From: Streptomyces diastatochromogenes
GTDB lineage: Bacteria > Actinomycetota > Actinomycetes > Streptomycetales > Streptomycetaceae
NCBI GenBank assembly: GCA_026913215.1
Contig: JAPTYK010000001.1
Location: 7,006,001-7,070,000, forward strand
Reading direction: 5' to 3'
Length of the DNA: 64,000 nt
Below are positions 11,036 through 20,755 of this stretch, one piece after another. The notes under the pieces were generated by a model that was not told the origin of the DNA, did no database searches, and saw only the letters and a list, made by a program, of their open reading frames with translations. A program made the translations under genes and the position numbers. Numbering within the stretch: position 1 is the stretch's first letter; each line of letters begins with the position of its first letter.

Positions 11036-11855
11036 TCAGCCGGCGGCGGGAGCCCCAGCTGGGCGTCGGCGGCGGCGGTCCGGGGCGCCAGCGCCTTCTG
11101 GGCGAGGACGCCGAAGACGATCCCGAACACCGCCCACAGCACCGCCTGGATGGCCAGCGAGGCGAGCCTGAAGTCCCAGAGGACCTTGGCGGGGAAGCCC
11201 GCCGCGACGGAGTCCTCGTTGCCCGGCAGGACGGCGAAGGCGATCGCCGTCACCACGACGAACCCGGCGCCGGCCGCCAGGGTCGCGTTCCAGTTCCCCA
11301 GGCGCGGCGCGAGCCGGCGCCCGGCGATCACGGCGGCGATCCCCAGGAGCACGCTGAGCAGGATCATCAGGAAGAACAGGGTGGTGCGCTTCCCGATGGT
11401 GTCCGGATTGCCGACGGCCGGAGGGGTCGCCGGGTACTTGAGGAACGGCACCAGATAGACGGTGGTGAACGCGGCGGTCGCGGTGAGCGCCGCCGTCGCC
11501 CGGGGCTGAACCGGCCGACGCGGCCCAGGACGAAGGAGAACGCCAGGGCGGCGATGCCGCCGAGCGCCACCCCGTAGACGAGGACGCCGGTGGCGAGGCC
11601 GAAGGTCGACTGGACGTCGCGGCTGACCACCTCCTCTTCCTCGGCGGGCCCGGCGGCGACCGTGCCGCCGCCGTGGCCGGCGTGTGCTCCGTGGCCGGCC
11701 GGGGCTTCCTGGGAGGTCTTGGCCTCCTCCACGGCGATCGCGCTGTTCACGGGCGGCTCACCCACCGCGTAGGCCACGGCGAAGGCGAACAGTCCGGCGA
11801 TCAGGCCCGCGAGCATGCCGCGGACCAGGAGGGATCTGACGGTCGAGGCGTGCAT
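11036..11855 (-). CDS. cbtA: cobalt transporter subunit CbtA
   Basis: A membrane protein of about 273 residues beginning MHASTVRSLLVRGMLAG, with about five to six TM helices. A histidine-rich periplasmic loop (GHGAHAGHGGG) near residues 50-60 fits metal handling. YPATPPAVGNPDTI in the second half is the CbtA family signature. CbtA with CbtB imports cobalt for cobalamin synthesis. ATG at 11855 lies 14 bp after the cbtB stop. Frame changes near 11500 and 11050; restoring one G in the latter gives the C-terminus AQLGAPAAG and the stop at 11036. Regulated with cbtB by the upstream riboswitch. Confidence 0.85.
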
Positions 11856-11869
11856 GTACCGGTCGCCCC

Positions 11870-12096
11870 TCAGTGGCAGGGGAAACCGAGCAGGTGACGC
11901 CCGTCGTGCACCCACTCGTGCACGTCGGAGCCGGCGAACAGGGAGGTGGCACCCTGCTCGGCGCCCACGAAGTACAGCGCGATCAGCGCGAGGAGCCCGA
12001 CGAAGAAGGCCCAGGGCAGTACGGCGCGCACGGGCAGCGGAGCCGGAACGGCGACGGAAGGGTGGAAACAGCAGCGGAGACGACAGCCTCGGCCAT
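11870..12096 (-). CDS. cbtB: cobalt transporter subunit CbtB
   Basis: A small protein of about 75 residues with one TM helix (LPWAFFVGLLALIALYFVG) and the family's C-terminal metal motif HEWVHDGRHLLGFPCH. ATG 12096 has a perfect AGGAGG nine bases upstream. One base is missing near 12055 (the gene length is 227 nt, not a multiple of three), which separates MAEAVVSAAVST from the rest. It is the first gene of the riboswitch-controlled cbtBA unit. Confidence 0.85.
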
Positions 12097-12140
12097 GATG
12101 GAACCTCCTGCGGGAACTCGCGTCCCAGACGGTGGTGCAG

Positions 12141-12251
12141 GACGACGGTCCACGGGTCTGACTCACCGTGACGCCACCCTCGGGGGGACGCCGCGGCATA
12201 CAGTGGCGCGACCGTGCCGGATTTCCACCGGACTTCCGTCTCGCCGTCGTC
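12141..12251 (-). promoter_or_regulatory. cobalamin riboswitch upstream of cbtBA
   Basis: On the minus strand the conserved B12-box core CGGTGGAAATCCGG...CGCCACTGT occupies 12200-12230, and the distal GAGTCAGA element lies at 12157-12164. The outer stem P1 can form between GACGACGG (12251-12244) and CCGTCGTC (12148-12141). The element ends about 45 nt before the cbtB start, near its AGGAGG, so ligand binding could mask translation or stop transcription. It is short for the class and may be a compact variant. Confidence 0.85.
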
Positions 12252-12395
12252 ACGCTGTTCAAATGTCGCCTGACGGTACCGCGTACGCGGACCGCAGCCA
12301 AGGGCGTGAGGCCGGGATCACTTTCCGTGCACCCCCCGGTAGAGTCCCCGCGCACCCTCCGACCACGCCCGCCCCACCCGCCGCAAAGGAACCCG

Positions 12396-12968
12396 ATGAC
12401 AGTCCGGTTGACGCTGATCTCGCCCGCGACGAACGAGGCGCTGCGTGAGGTCCGCTTCGACGACGACGGTCCGCTCGATCCGGCGGGCGTCGCCCGCGCC
12501 GAGGCCGCCGCGTCCGCCCTGGGCCCGGCCCGCGCGCGTACGCCTCGCCGTCCCGGCGCTGCCGTCGCACGGCGGAGGCGCTCGGCCTGAGCGCCGAGCC
12601 CCTGGAGGAGTTGGCCGGCTGCGCGATGGGCCGGTGGCGCGGGCAGACCCTGGAGGCCGTCGCCGCCGTGGAGGGGCCGCGCTCTCCGCCTGGCTGTCCG
12701 ATCTGGAGGCGGCCCCGCACGGCGGGGAGTCCCTGCGCGAGCTGCGCGTGCGGGTCGGGGCCTGGCTCGACGGCCTGCGGGACGACTCCGGGCGGATCAC
12801 CGCGGTCGTCGAACCGGACGTGATCCGCGCCGCCACGGTCCACGCCCTCGCGGCACCGGACGCCATGGCCCGGCGCCTGGACGTCCGCCCCTGACCGCCG
12901 TCCACCTGAGCGGCCGCGCCGGACGCTGGAACCTCCGCGCGGGCGAGCCCCTCGGGGGACAGCGGTAG
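12396..12968 (+). CDS. histidine-phosphatase-fold protein lacking catalytic histidines
   Basis: About 192 residues, starting MTVRLTLISPATNEALR and ending with the frame restored as LTAVHLSGRAGRWNLRAGEP. The fold markers YASPSRRCRRTAEALGL and EELAGCAMGRWRGQTLE match the phosphoglycerate-mutase/CobC superfamily. The usual first-strand RHG is SPAT here, and the second catalytic SHG region reads VVEPDVIRAA, so neither catalytic His is present. Divergent from cbtBA, which suggests a cobalamin-related role, but enzymatic activity is doubtful. Frame changes near 12540, 12680 and 12893 fit lost C/G. Confidence 0.7.
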
Positions 12969-12979
12969 GGGGACCGCCG

Positions 12980-14068
12980 TCAGGCCGGGCGCTTCCACTC
13001 CCGCAGCAGCAGATAGCCGAGGTAGGCGCCTCCGACGGCCATCGTGTACAGCCCGACCGGCAGGTTGTCGAAGAGCGGCAGCTGCTGGGCGGCGAGGTCG
13101 GCGAGGACCAGGAGCAGCGCGCCGAGCAGGGTCGACATGACCAGGTGCGGGCCGCCGCTCCGGGTGACCCGCTTGGCGATCTGCGGGGCCGTCAGGGAGA
13201 CGAAGGCGATCGGTCCGGCGACGGCCACGGCCCCGGCGGACAGCACGATCGACAGCGAGACCGCCGCCGTCGCCGTACGGGCCGGGCGGGCGCCGAGACC
13301 GGTGGAGAGGTCGTCGCCCATCTCGCCGATGCCCAGGGGCCGGGCGAGGAGCGCCGCGAGCGGCAGGCAGACGAGCAGCACCAGCCCGATCGTCGTCGCG
13401 TCGTCCCAGGAGCGGGCGGCGAGGCTGCCGTTGATGTAGGCGGTCAGCGCGCTGGCCTTGTCCCGCTCGACGGCGTAGACCACGTACTGGGTCAGCGCCG
13501 TCGCCATCGCGGACACGCCGATGCCGGCCACCACCAGGCGCCCCGGGTTGCGGAATCCCGTCCCCGTGGAGAAGTACACGACCGCCATCGCGGCGACCGC
13601 GCCGAGCAGCGCTCCGACGGGCACCGGCACGAGGTCCGGGAAGAACAGCGCGGCGGCCGCCGCACCCGCCCCGGAGCCCGCGCCGAGCCCGATGACGTCG
13701 GGGCTGCCCAGCGGGTTGCGGGTGACCGACTGGAAGAGGGCTCCGGACAGGCCGAAGGCCGCGCCCGTGCCGATCGCGACGACGAGCCGGGGGCCGCGCA
13801 GCCGGTTCAGCACGAACCTGTTCCGGCCGGTGACCTCGCCCATGAGCGCCGAGGGAAGGTCGGCCGGGTGGATGCCGAGGCGCCCCATGGAGAGGGTCGC
13901 CACGGCCGCCCCGAGGAGCAGCAGCAGCGTCACCGAGGCGGCGATCACGGTGCGGCGCCGGACGGGGACCGAGACCCACGGGCCGATCCGCAGGAGGCTC
14001 CGGCCCGGGAGCCGCGGCGGTCGTGCCGCCGCCCCGGCCGGGGTGTCGTTCAGCTCGGCGGTCTTCAT
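12980..14068 (-). CDS. FecCD-type iron-siderophore ABC permease
   Basis: An intact 362-residue protein with nine to ten TM helices. Family landmarks are GALFQSVTRNPLGSPDVIGLGAG (near residue 105), VAGPIAFVSLTAPQIAKRVT before the end, and a C-terminal GAYLGYLLLREW. ATG 14068 overlaps the TGA of the upstream permease gene (ATGA), so the two permeases are translationally coupled and likely form a heterodimer. No ATPase gene accompanies the operon; a shared ATPase elsewhere is inferred. Expression should follow the iron box upstream of the binding protein. Confidence 0.9.
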   Translation of the reverse strand: MKTAELNDTPAGAAARPPRLPGRSLLRIGPWVSVPVRRRTVIAASVTLLLLLGAAVATLSMGRLGIHPADLPSALMGEVTGRNRFVLNRLRGPRLVVAIGTGAAFGLSGALFQSVTRNPLGSPDVIGLGAGSGAGAAAAALFFPDLVPVPVGALLGAVAAMAVVYFSTGTGFRNPGRLVVAGIGVSAMATALTQYVVYAVERDKASALTAYINGSLAARSWDDATTIGLVLLVCLPLAALLARPLGIGEMGDDLSTGLGARPARTATAAVSLSIVLSAGAVAVAGPIAFVSLTAPQIAKRVTRSGGPHLVMSTLLGALLLVLADLAAQQLPLFDNLPVGLYTMAVGGAYLGYLLLREWKRPA

Positions 14069-15097
14069 GCCGCTCCCTCATGCGACGGACGGCGAAGAGC
14101 AGCGCGGGCGCGCCCACGAAGGCGGTGACGACGCCGACCATCAGCTCCTGCGGGCGGAGCAGTACGCGGCCGATGACGTCGGCGAACAGCAGCAGCGTGG
14201 GCCCCACGAGCGAGGTGAAGAGGATCTGCAGGCGGAAGTCGGTGCCGACGAGCACCCGGACGAGGTGCGGGACGGCGAGTCCGACGAAGGCGATCGGGCC
14301 GACGGCGGCGGTCGCGGCGGCGCTGAGCAGCGTCGCCGCGAGGAGCCCCGCGCCCTTGACGCGCGCGGGGCTGATGCCGAGCGAGGCGGCCTTGTCGTCG
14401 CCCATCGCCATGGCGTTGAGCCCCGGCGCGAGCAGCACCGCGAGGACGAGGCCGACCCCGGCGAAGGGCAGGACCGCCCAGAACGCGTCGAAGCCGCGCC
14501 CGCCGAGCGAACCCACCACCCAGTAGCGGTACGTGTCGAAGACCTGCGGCCGGGACAGCGCGACGGCCTGGATGAACGCGGCGAGGACGGCGGAGAGCAC
14601 CGCACCGGCGAGCACCAGCCGGACCGGTCCGCTGCCGCCGCCCGCCGTGCCGACGAGGTGGACGAGCACCCCGGTCGCCAGGGCGCCGGCGAGGGCCCAC
14701 CAGACGGTCGCGTGCTGCCCGGAGGCGCCGAGGAACGCGGTCGCGGCGACGATCGCGGCGGACGCGCCCGCGTTGATGCCGAGGAGTCCCGGCTCGGCGA
14801 GCGGATTGCGGGTGACGCCCTGCATCAGCGTGCCCGCGACGCCGAGGCAGAGCCCCGCGAGCAGGCCGAGCGCGGTGCGCGGGTAGCGGCTCTCGACGAC
14901 GGTGCGGACATAGCCCTCGCCGTCGCCGGTGACGACCCGGAGGACGTCGGCCGCGGACGTCGGCCTGCTGCCGAACATCACGCTGGCCAGGACCGCCAGG
15001 GCGAGCAGGATCAGGCACAGGGCGGCGGTCGCGACATGCCGGGCAGGGCCCCGCCGTCGTACGGCGGGGCCCTGCCCGGTGCGGAGAGAGTGGTCAC
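14065..15097 (-). CDS. FecCD-type iron-siderophore ABC permease, first of pair
   Basis: Landmarks: GTLMQGVTRNPLAEPGLLGINAGAS, VGPIAFVGLAVPHLVRVLVGTD and a C-terminal LFAVRRMRE. About 340 residues with nine to ten TM helices. The start is uncertain. GTG 15097, 15 nt after the preceding stop, reads VTTLSAPGRAPPYDGG and joins the membrane part if one G is restored, but this would put a perfect hairpin (15041-15077) inside the coding region. Alternatively the ATG near 15039 follows the hairpin and needs a frame correction. The 3' end also needs one base restored near 14080 to reach the TGA overlapping the next ATG. Confidence 0.85.
15041..15077 (-). promoter_or_regulatory. perfect 16-bp hairpin between binding-protein and permease genes
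   Basis: Arms gggcagggccccgccg and cggcggggccctgccc are exact complements around a five-base loop (tcgta). It lies just downstream of the siderophore-binding protein stop, in or before the permease start. Intercistronic stem-loops here commonly lower permease expression relative to the binding protein, or protect the upstream transcript end; that role is inferred. Confidence 0.65.
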
Positions 15098-15112
15098 GCC
15101 GGGGACCCGCCG

Positions 15113-16164
15113 CTACTTCCCGGCCTTGGCGACGGCCTTGTCGATCATCGGGAGGTACCGCTCGATGCTGTACGGCACCGTCAGCGGGTTGATCATCGAC
15201 GAGGCGGTGACGAAGGGCTGGTCGTTGCTGTAGACGAGCGCGCCCTTCTTGACCGCGGGGATGGCCGCGTACAGCGGCTGGGCCTCGATCTCCTTGCGGG
15301 ACTTGTCGTCCGTGTAGAAGGTGAAGGCGATGTCGCTCTTGGAGAGCTTGTTGGCGTTCTCCAGGCCGATGAGGGCGGAGTCGGTGCCCTCGGTCTCCTT
15401 GAAGGTGTTCACGACCGGGTCGACCTTGAGGCCCAGCTTGGAGACCATCGCGACGCGCTGCTCCTCGGGCTTGAAGACGCCGAGGGTGCCGGGGCCGGTG
15501 TTGTAGATGTACGAGAACGTGACGTTCTTGTAGTTCGGGCGCGTGGCGGCGGCGTCGGCGAGCTGCTTGTCGATCTTGGCGGTGAGCTCCTTGCCCTTCT
15601 CCGGCTGCCCGAGCGCCTTGGCGACGATGTCGATCTGCTCGTCCCAGTCGGTGCTCCACGCCTTGTCGGGGTAAGCGACGGTCGGCGCGATGTCCTTGAG
15701 CAGGTCGTACTGCTTCTGCGTGATGCCCGACCAGGGGGCGAGGATGACGTCGGGCTCCAGCTCGGTGATGGCCTCGATGTCGAGCTCCTCGCCGCCGTCG
15801 AACTGCTTGGGCAGCGTGGCGCCGGCCTTCTTCACCGCGTCGTGGATCCAGGGCAGGTAGCCGGTCTTGTCGCTGCCCCAGGGGTAGCTCTCGATGCCGA
15901 CGGGGACGTCGCCCAGGGCGATGGCGGTCTCGGCGGAGCCCTGGCCGAGGGTGACGATCCGCTTCGGCTTCTCCTTGATGACGGCTTCGCCGAGCGCGCT
16001 CTTGAGGGTGACGGGGAACGCCCCCGCCGGAGCCTTGGCCGCCGAGTCCTTCGGGGCGTCCTTCGTGTCGTCCGAGCCGCACCCGGTCACCATCAGGCCG
16101 AGCGAGACCGCGGCGGCACCCGCCACGAGAACGCGGCGGCGGAAGGGGTGAACACAGCAGGCAT
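15113..16164 (-). CDS. iron-siderophore substrate-binding lipoprotein
   Basis: About 350 residues. With one C restored near 16149 the N-terminus reads MPAVFTPFRRRVLVAG, followed by a hydrophobic stretch and the lipobox LMVTGC, so the protein is a membrane-anchored receptor. The FepB/PeripBP-2 fold shows as KPKRIVTLGQGSAETAIALG, then LEPDVILAPWSGIT and WSTDWDEQI. ATG 16164 has AAGGAT upstream. It heads an operon with two FecCD permeases and is preceded by an iron box. The ligand is probably a ferric siderophore, but which one is not readable. Confidence 0.88.
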
Positions 16165-16261
16165 GGCGGATCCTTGTCTCCGGGCAGAGGTGTGCTGGCG
16201 TCCCGCCCGCCGCTCCTCCAGGCACGGGAATGCCGAGGCAGCGGCCATCGCGAGGCGCTTG

Positions 16262-16280
16262 TTAGGTGAGCCTAACCTAT
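16262..16280 (-). promoter_or_regulatory. iron box (DmdR1/IdeR operator)
   Basis: TTAGGTGAGCCTAACCTAT is a near-perfect match to the 19-bp actinobacterial iron-box palindrome TTAGGTTAGGCTAACCTAA. It lies about 100 bp upstream of the siderophore-binding lipoprotein start, so that operon is predicted to be repressed by DmdR1 when iron is plentiful. Confidence 0.9.
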
Positions 16281-16338
16281 TCTCGGCCGCTCCGGTACGC
16301 CGGACCGCGCCCCCCGCCCCGCCCCTCGTGAAGCGCCG

Positions 16339-17099
16339 TCAGGCCGACGCCTCCCACGCCGTCGTCAGCCCGTCCAGCCACGCCGGCGGCAGCTCGGCGG
16401 CGTCCCACTCCTCGTGCAGGTCCGCCGACGCGGTGGCGAGCCGCTCCAGGACGGCCACGCTCGTGGGGGAGTGGATGAGGGAGTACCGGCCGTGGATCGC
16501 GATCGGACTCCCGGGCCCGTACTCCGCGTACAGCCGTTCGAGCCGCGTCCGGTGCACCGAGGTGAACTCCGCCAGCCGCCCCGCGTACCCCGCCCGCTGA
16601 CGCGAGCTCATCGTGCCGAGCAGCGCCCGCAGCACCTGCTCGGTGACCTCCGGGTCGAGGTCCGAGACATCGGTGAAGGAGAGGTAGAGCGGGGTGACCG
16701 CCACATGGGTCCGCTCCAGCCCGTCCGCCCCACGGGAGGACGGTCGTCCGGCGAGGCGGCCGAGGGGTCCGCGGCGACGGCGCGCCGCAGCGCCCGCTCG
16801 GAGACGGCCCCCAGCTCCTCGGTGACGGTACGGACCCCGTCGAGCCAGCCGGAGGCGTACGCCTCGCCCTTCTCCTCGGGCGCCTTCCGCCCGGCCGTCC
16901 CGATCTCCTCGTACGCGAGGGCCAGCGCGCCCGCCTCGACGAACCCGATCAGCTCCTCGGCGTCGCCGGACCAGACCCCCGCCCGTGCGAGCAACTGCAG
17001 GAGCGTCCGCTTCGCGTTGACGACACTGGCCTCGTCCAGCTGCCGCGGTCCTTCTCCGGCGGTACTCACAGGGTCCTCCTCGGCCTCGGCACGCGGCAT
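16339..17099 (-). CDS. hypothetical protein
   Basis: About 254 residues, no signal peptide or membrane helix. The N-terminal half (LDEASVVNAKRTLLQLLARAG) is helical. After a frame change near 16735 (lost C/G) the C-terminal half reads VTPLYLSFTDVSDLDPEVTE through RYSLIHSPTSVAVLERLA. ATG 17099 is chosen; a GTG eleven codons in (VSTAGEG) is an alternative start. It lies alone between the LacI operon and the iron operon on the same strand. No family was recognised. Confidence 0.6.
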
Positions 17100-17153
17100 C
17101 GCGCGGCCCTTTCACGGAACGCTCCGTTCGAGCCTACGCAACACCCGCCCCCG

Positions 17154-18148
17154 CTACCGGGTGGCCGGGCCCGTCGAGGCGCGGATGACCAGTTCCGGAT
17201 CGAAGAGGAGCTCGCCCGTGGGGACCTCGCGGTTGCCGACCAGGGCGAGGACGCTGCGGCCCACCTCCAGGGCGAGACGGTCGGCGGGCTGACGGACCGT
17301 CGTGAGCGCCGGGTCGGTGAACTCGGTGACGGACGAGCCGTCGTAGCCCACCACCGAGACGTCGCCCGGCACGGACAGACCCTGGCGGCGGACGCCCCGG
17401 ACCGCGCCGAGCGCCATGAAGTCGCTGGCCGCGACGATCGCGGTGGCGCCGAGCCCGACCAGGGCCGTGGCCGCCGCCTGCCCGCCCTCCACGCTGTACG
17501 ACTGCCGGACCACCCAGCGCTCCGCCTCGTCCAGGCCGCGCCGGGCCATCGCCTCGACGAAGCCCCGGACCCGCCGGTCGGCCGGCCGGTTCCCCGAGGG
17601 GCCCGAGGCCATGCCGATGCGCCGGTGCCCCAGCCGGTGGAGGTGGTCCACGGCCAGCTCGGCCGCGAGGGCGTCGTCGGTGGAGAAGACCGGGGCGGGC
17701 ACGCCGTCGGCGAACTCGCCGTTGATCCCCACGTACGGCACGCGCCGCTGGCGCAGCAGCTCGTAGCCGTCGGTGTCCGCGCCCTCCACCGTGTTGGAGG
17801 AGGAGAGGAAGACGACGGCCGCGATGCCCTTGTCGACCAGGGAGGTCAGATAGTCCAGCTCCTGCACCCCGCCGGCGAAGACGGGGCACAGCACCGTCTT
17901 CAGACCGTGCGGGGCGAGCGCCGACTCGATGCGCTCGGCGACGTCCGCGAAGAAGGGTTCGACACGAACTCGGTGACGACCGCCACCAGCTGGCCCTGCG
18001 TCTGGCGCTCGTAGCCGAGCTCGGCCATCGCCCGCTCGACCGCCTCGCGGGTCTTCCGCGACACCCCCTGCCGCCGGTTGATCACCCGGCTGACGGTGGC
18101 CTCGCTGACCTGTGCGTGGGCTGCGACGTCGGTGATGCCGACCTTCAT
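17154..18148 (-). CDS. LacI-family transcriptional regulator
   Basis: About 332 residues. The N-terminal helix-turn-helix is ITDVAAHAQVSEATVSRVIN with the hinge helix following at residues 45-60. The sugar-binding periplasmic-like core carries VGYDGSSVTEFTDPALTTVRQP near the end. One C lost near 17955 splits SNPFFADVAERI. It is the last gene of a five-gene ATGA-coupled operon with an ABC sugar importer and a GH36 enzyme, so it probably senses that sugar and autoregulates the operon promoter near 23.0 kb. Confidence 0.9.
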
Positions 18149-19931
18149 CGCGGTCCTTCCGTGAGTACGAGCGACACCAGACCGCCGCGCGGAACGGCCA
18201 GCGGGCGGGGCCCGTCCGGCAGGTGCGCGGGCGGATCAGCCATCATACGGCCGTCCGGCCCGTGGACCCGGGCGGTCACCCGGCCGCCGCCCCCGGTCAC
18301 GTCCACCACCAGCCGGTCCCGGTCGGAGCCGTTGACGAGGTGGATCCGGCGGTACGCGGCGAAGTCGAGCTCCACGACCCGGTCGCCGTGCACGCTCACC
18401 AGGCATTCCCCGTCCCGGGCCGCGACCACCACCGGGTACAGCTCGTCCGGCCGCCCCGGCTCCACGGTCCCGTCGAGCAGCAGCTCCCGGTGCAGCCGCC
18501 AGCGCCCGAGCCAGAACCGTACGGCCGCCAGGTGCGCGGGCGGCACCTGGTCCAGGCGCACGGAGATCTGCGGCACCGAGTGCAGCGCCCCGATCAGCTG
18601 CCGGGCCACCGCCTCCACCGGCGCGGTCCGGGACCACATCAGCATGTCGGCGTGGACGGCGCCGCCCACGGCGAGCAGCGAGGTGTCGAGGGTCTGGATC
18701 CGGTTGGCCGTCGCGTCCGCGGGCAGTCCACGGAGCGCAGCATGTTCCCGAACGGCGCCATGCCGGGGCCCGTGTACGGCTGGCGCAGTTCGAGCAGCAG
18801 CCCGGGGCGTACGGCTTCCAGGGCCCGGCGCAGCTCGGCGAGGAGCCCGGCCATCGCCCGGCCCACGTCCCCCGCGCCGTCCCCGGCGTACACCGCGGCC
18901 TCGTCGAGGAAGTCCAGCTTGAGCCCGTCGAGTCCGTACGCGTCGACGAGGGAGACGCACAGCTCGATCACGTGCCGGCGGACCTCGGGGAGGCGCGGGT
19001 CGAGCACCCGGGCGCCCGGGACGGTGGCCGGGGCGGGCGCCGAAGCGGCCCAGCGCTCGTGGCAGTCGGCCTCCGGGCCGAGGAGGAGGGCGCGACCCAC
19101 AGGAGATAGCGCAGTCCCCGGTCCCGCACCCGTGCCACGTGTCCGGCCAGGTCGGGGAACTTGGCGGGGTCCGGCTGCCAGTCGCCGCAGCCGGCGTAGC
19201 CCCGGCCGTTGCCGTGGCGCTGCCAGCCGTCGTCCAGGATCAGCACCCCGCAGCCCAGCTCGACGGCCGGGCCGGCCTGCGCCTCGACGCTCGCGGCGGT
19301 GACGTCCTGGTTGAAGGCGTACCAGGTGGAGTACACCGGGAGCCTGGCCTCGTCCGGGACGGGCATCGGCGGGCGGGCGGCGGCGAACCAGGCCCGCAGC
19401 GGCCGCAGCGCGGCGGCGACCGAGGGGCGCGCGGCACGAGCAGCAGCCGGTGCGGTTCCGCCGAGGCGGGAGGCCCAGGTGGACGACGTGGGTGTCGTTC
19501 TCCTCCGAGACCCCGAAGCGGACGTCGGCCTCGGGGACCGGGTCGGCGGCGGCGAAGGTCAGGAGGGTGGCGCCGGAGTGCTCGTACAGACAGCCGGCGG
19601 CGGGTCCCGCGACCAGGCCGCCCGGGTGCGGCCCGCCCAGTCGGCGACCAGGGTGCGCCGCCAGCCGCCTGCGGGTGCCAGTATCCGGTGGCGTCGCCGA
19701 GCGGCACCGTGAGGCGGATCTCGACAGGGGCGCCGTCGGCGTGGACGGAGAGGACTCGCACCCCGTCCGTGAGCGGGGCCAGTTCCCACCGGGGGCGAGG
19801 CCGGGGCGGCCGGGGGCGAGGACGGCGATCGACACGTCGTCGAGCAGTGGTTCGGCGGGGGCGGGGGCGGCGTGCGCGGTGGTCACGGGGACGGTCGGCT
19901 GCGCGTGTTCCATGGGCATGTTCTCGTTCAT
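18145..19931 (-). CDS. GH36-like alpha-galactosidase (melibiase clan)
   Basis: About 600 residues: an N-terminal beta-sandwich, then a TIM barrel. Motifs: VYSTWYAFNQDVT, GVLILDDGWQRHG, and YGLDGLKLDFLDEA, where the Asp in KLDF is the expected nucleophile; LLLELRQPYTGPG follows. A C-terminal beta domain begins after LHSVPQISVRLDQ. No signal peptide, so it acts in the cytoplasm on imported oligosaccharide. ATG 19931 overlaps the permease TGA and its TGA overlaps the lacI ATG. Frame changes occur near 19790, 19560-19440, 19100 and 18730. Alpha-galactoside specificity is inferred from the clan. Confidence 0.8.
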
Positions 19932-20755
19932 TCCTTCACGGCGCCCGCGAGGAGGCCGGAGACGAAGTGGCGCTGGAGGGCGAGGAAGACCGCCGCCATC
20001 GGGACGGCGGCGACGGCGGTGCCGGCGAGGATGGCGCCGTAGTCGGTCTCGTCCAGTCCCTGGAGGGAGGCGAGCGCCACGGGGAGGGTGAAGGTGCTGT
20101 CGTCGCGCAGCACGATCAGCGGCCAGACGAAGTCGTTCCACTGGTACAGGAAGAGGAACAGGGCGAGCGCGGCGAGCGCCGGACGCATCGGGGGCAGGGC
20201 GACCCGCCACAGGAGCCGGAGCTCTCCGCAGCCGTCCATCCGTCCCGAGTCGAGGAGTTCCGCCGGGAGCGCGGCCATCGACTGGCGCATCAGGAAGATG
20301 CCGAAGGGCAGCGCCAGGTTGGGGGCGATCACCGCCTGGTACGTGTCGAGCCACCGGAGCTCGGCCATCATCGTGAACAGCGGTACGAGGGTGATCTGCG
20401 CCGGTACGACCAGGCCGAGCATGAGCAGGCCGAACAGGGCCTCGCGGCCGCGGAAGCGGTAGGTGGCGAAGCCGTATCCGGCGAGGGTGCACACGGTGCC
20501 GGCGAGGAGCGTGTAGACGAGGGCGATGCCCAGGGAGTTGAGGACGACCCGGCCGAAGTCCGCCGTGTCCTGGAGGGTGGCGAGGTTCTCGGCGAGGTGC
20601 CCGCCGGGCAGCAGGGGAGGCGGGCTGTCGAAGAGCTCCCGCGAGCTGTGGGTGGCGCCGACGGCCAGCCAGTAGAAGGGGACCGCGACGGCGGCCAGGG
20701 CGAGGGCGAGCCCGGAGGTGAGCAGGATGCTCCGGCCCGGGTTTCGGGTGGTCAC
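19928..20755 (-). CDS. sugar ABC permease, MalG type
   Basis: An intact 275-residue protein with six TM helices. The cytoplasmic EAA loop for ATPase contact is LLDSGRMDGCGELRLLWRVALP. The C-terminal helix ends LQRHFVSGLLAGAVKE, the typical MalG tail. Coupled by ATGA to both neighbours. The ATPase is probably a shared MsiK-type protein encoded elsewhere, as is normal for Streptomyces carbohydrate importers. Confidence 0.9.
   Translation of the reverse strand: MTTRNPGRSILLTSGLALALAAVAVPFYWLAVGATHSSRELFDSPPPLLPGGHLAENLATLQDTADFGRVVLNSLGIALVYTLLAGTVCTLAGYGFATYRFRGREALFGLLMLGLVVPAQITLVPLFTMMAELRWLDTYQAVIAPNLALPFGIFLMRQSMAALPAELLDSGRMDGCGELRLLWRVALPPMRPALAALALFLFLYQWNDFVWPLIVLRDDSTFTLPVALASLQGLDETDYGAILAGTAVAAVPMAAVFLALQRHFVSGLLAGAVKE

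Noticed and set aside
12318..16082. Very long open frame (over 1,200 codons) on the minus strand across the iron operon
   Set aside because: It is a patchwork of the real permease frame and Arg/Pro/Ala-rich shadow frames; high GC removes stops. The two permease genes and the binding protein explain the region.
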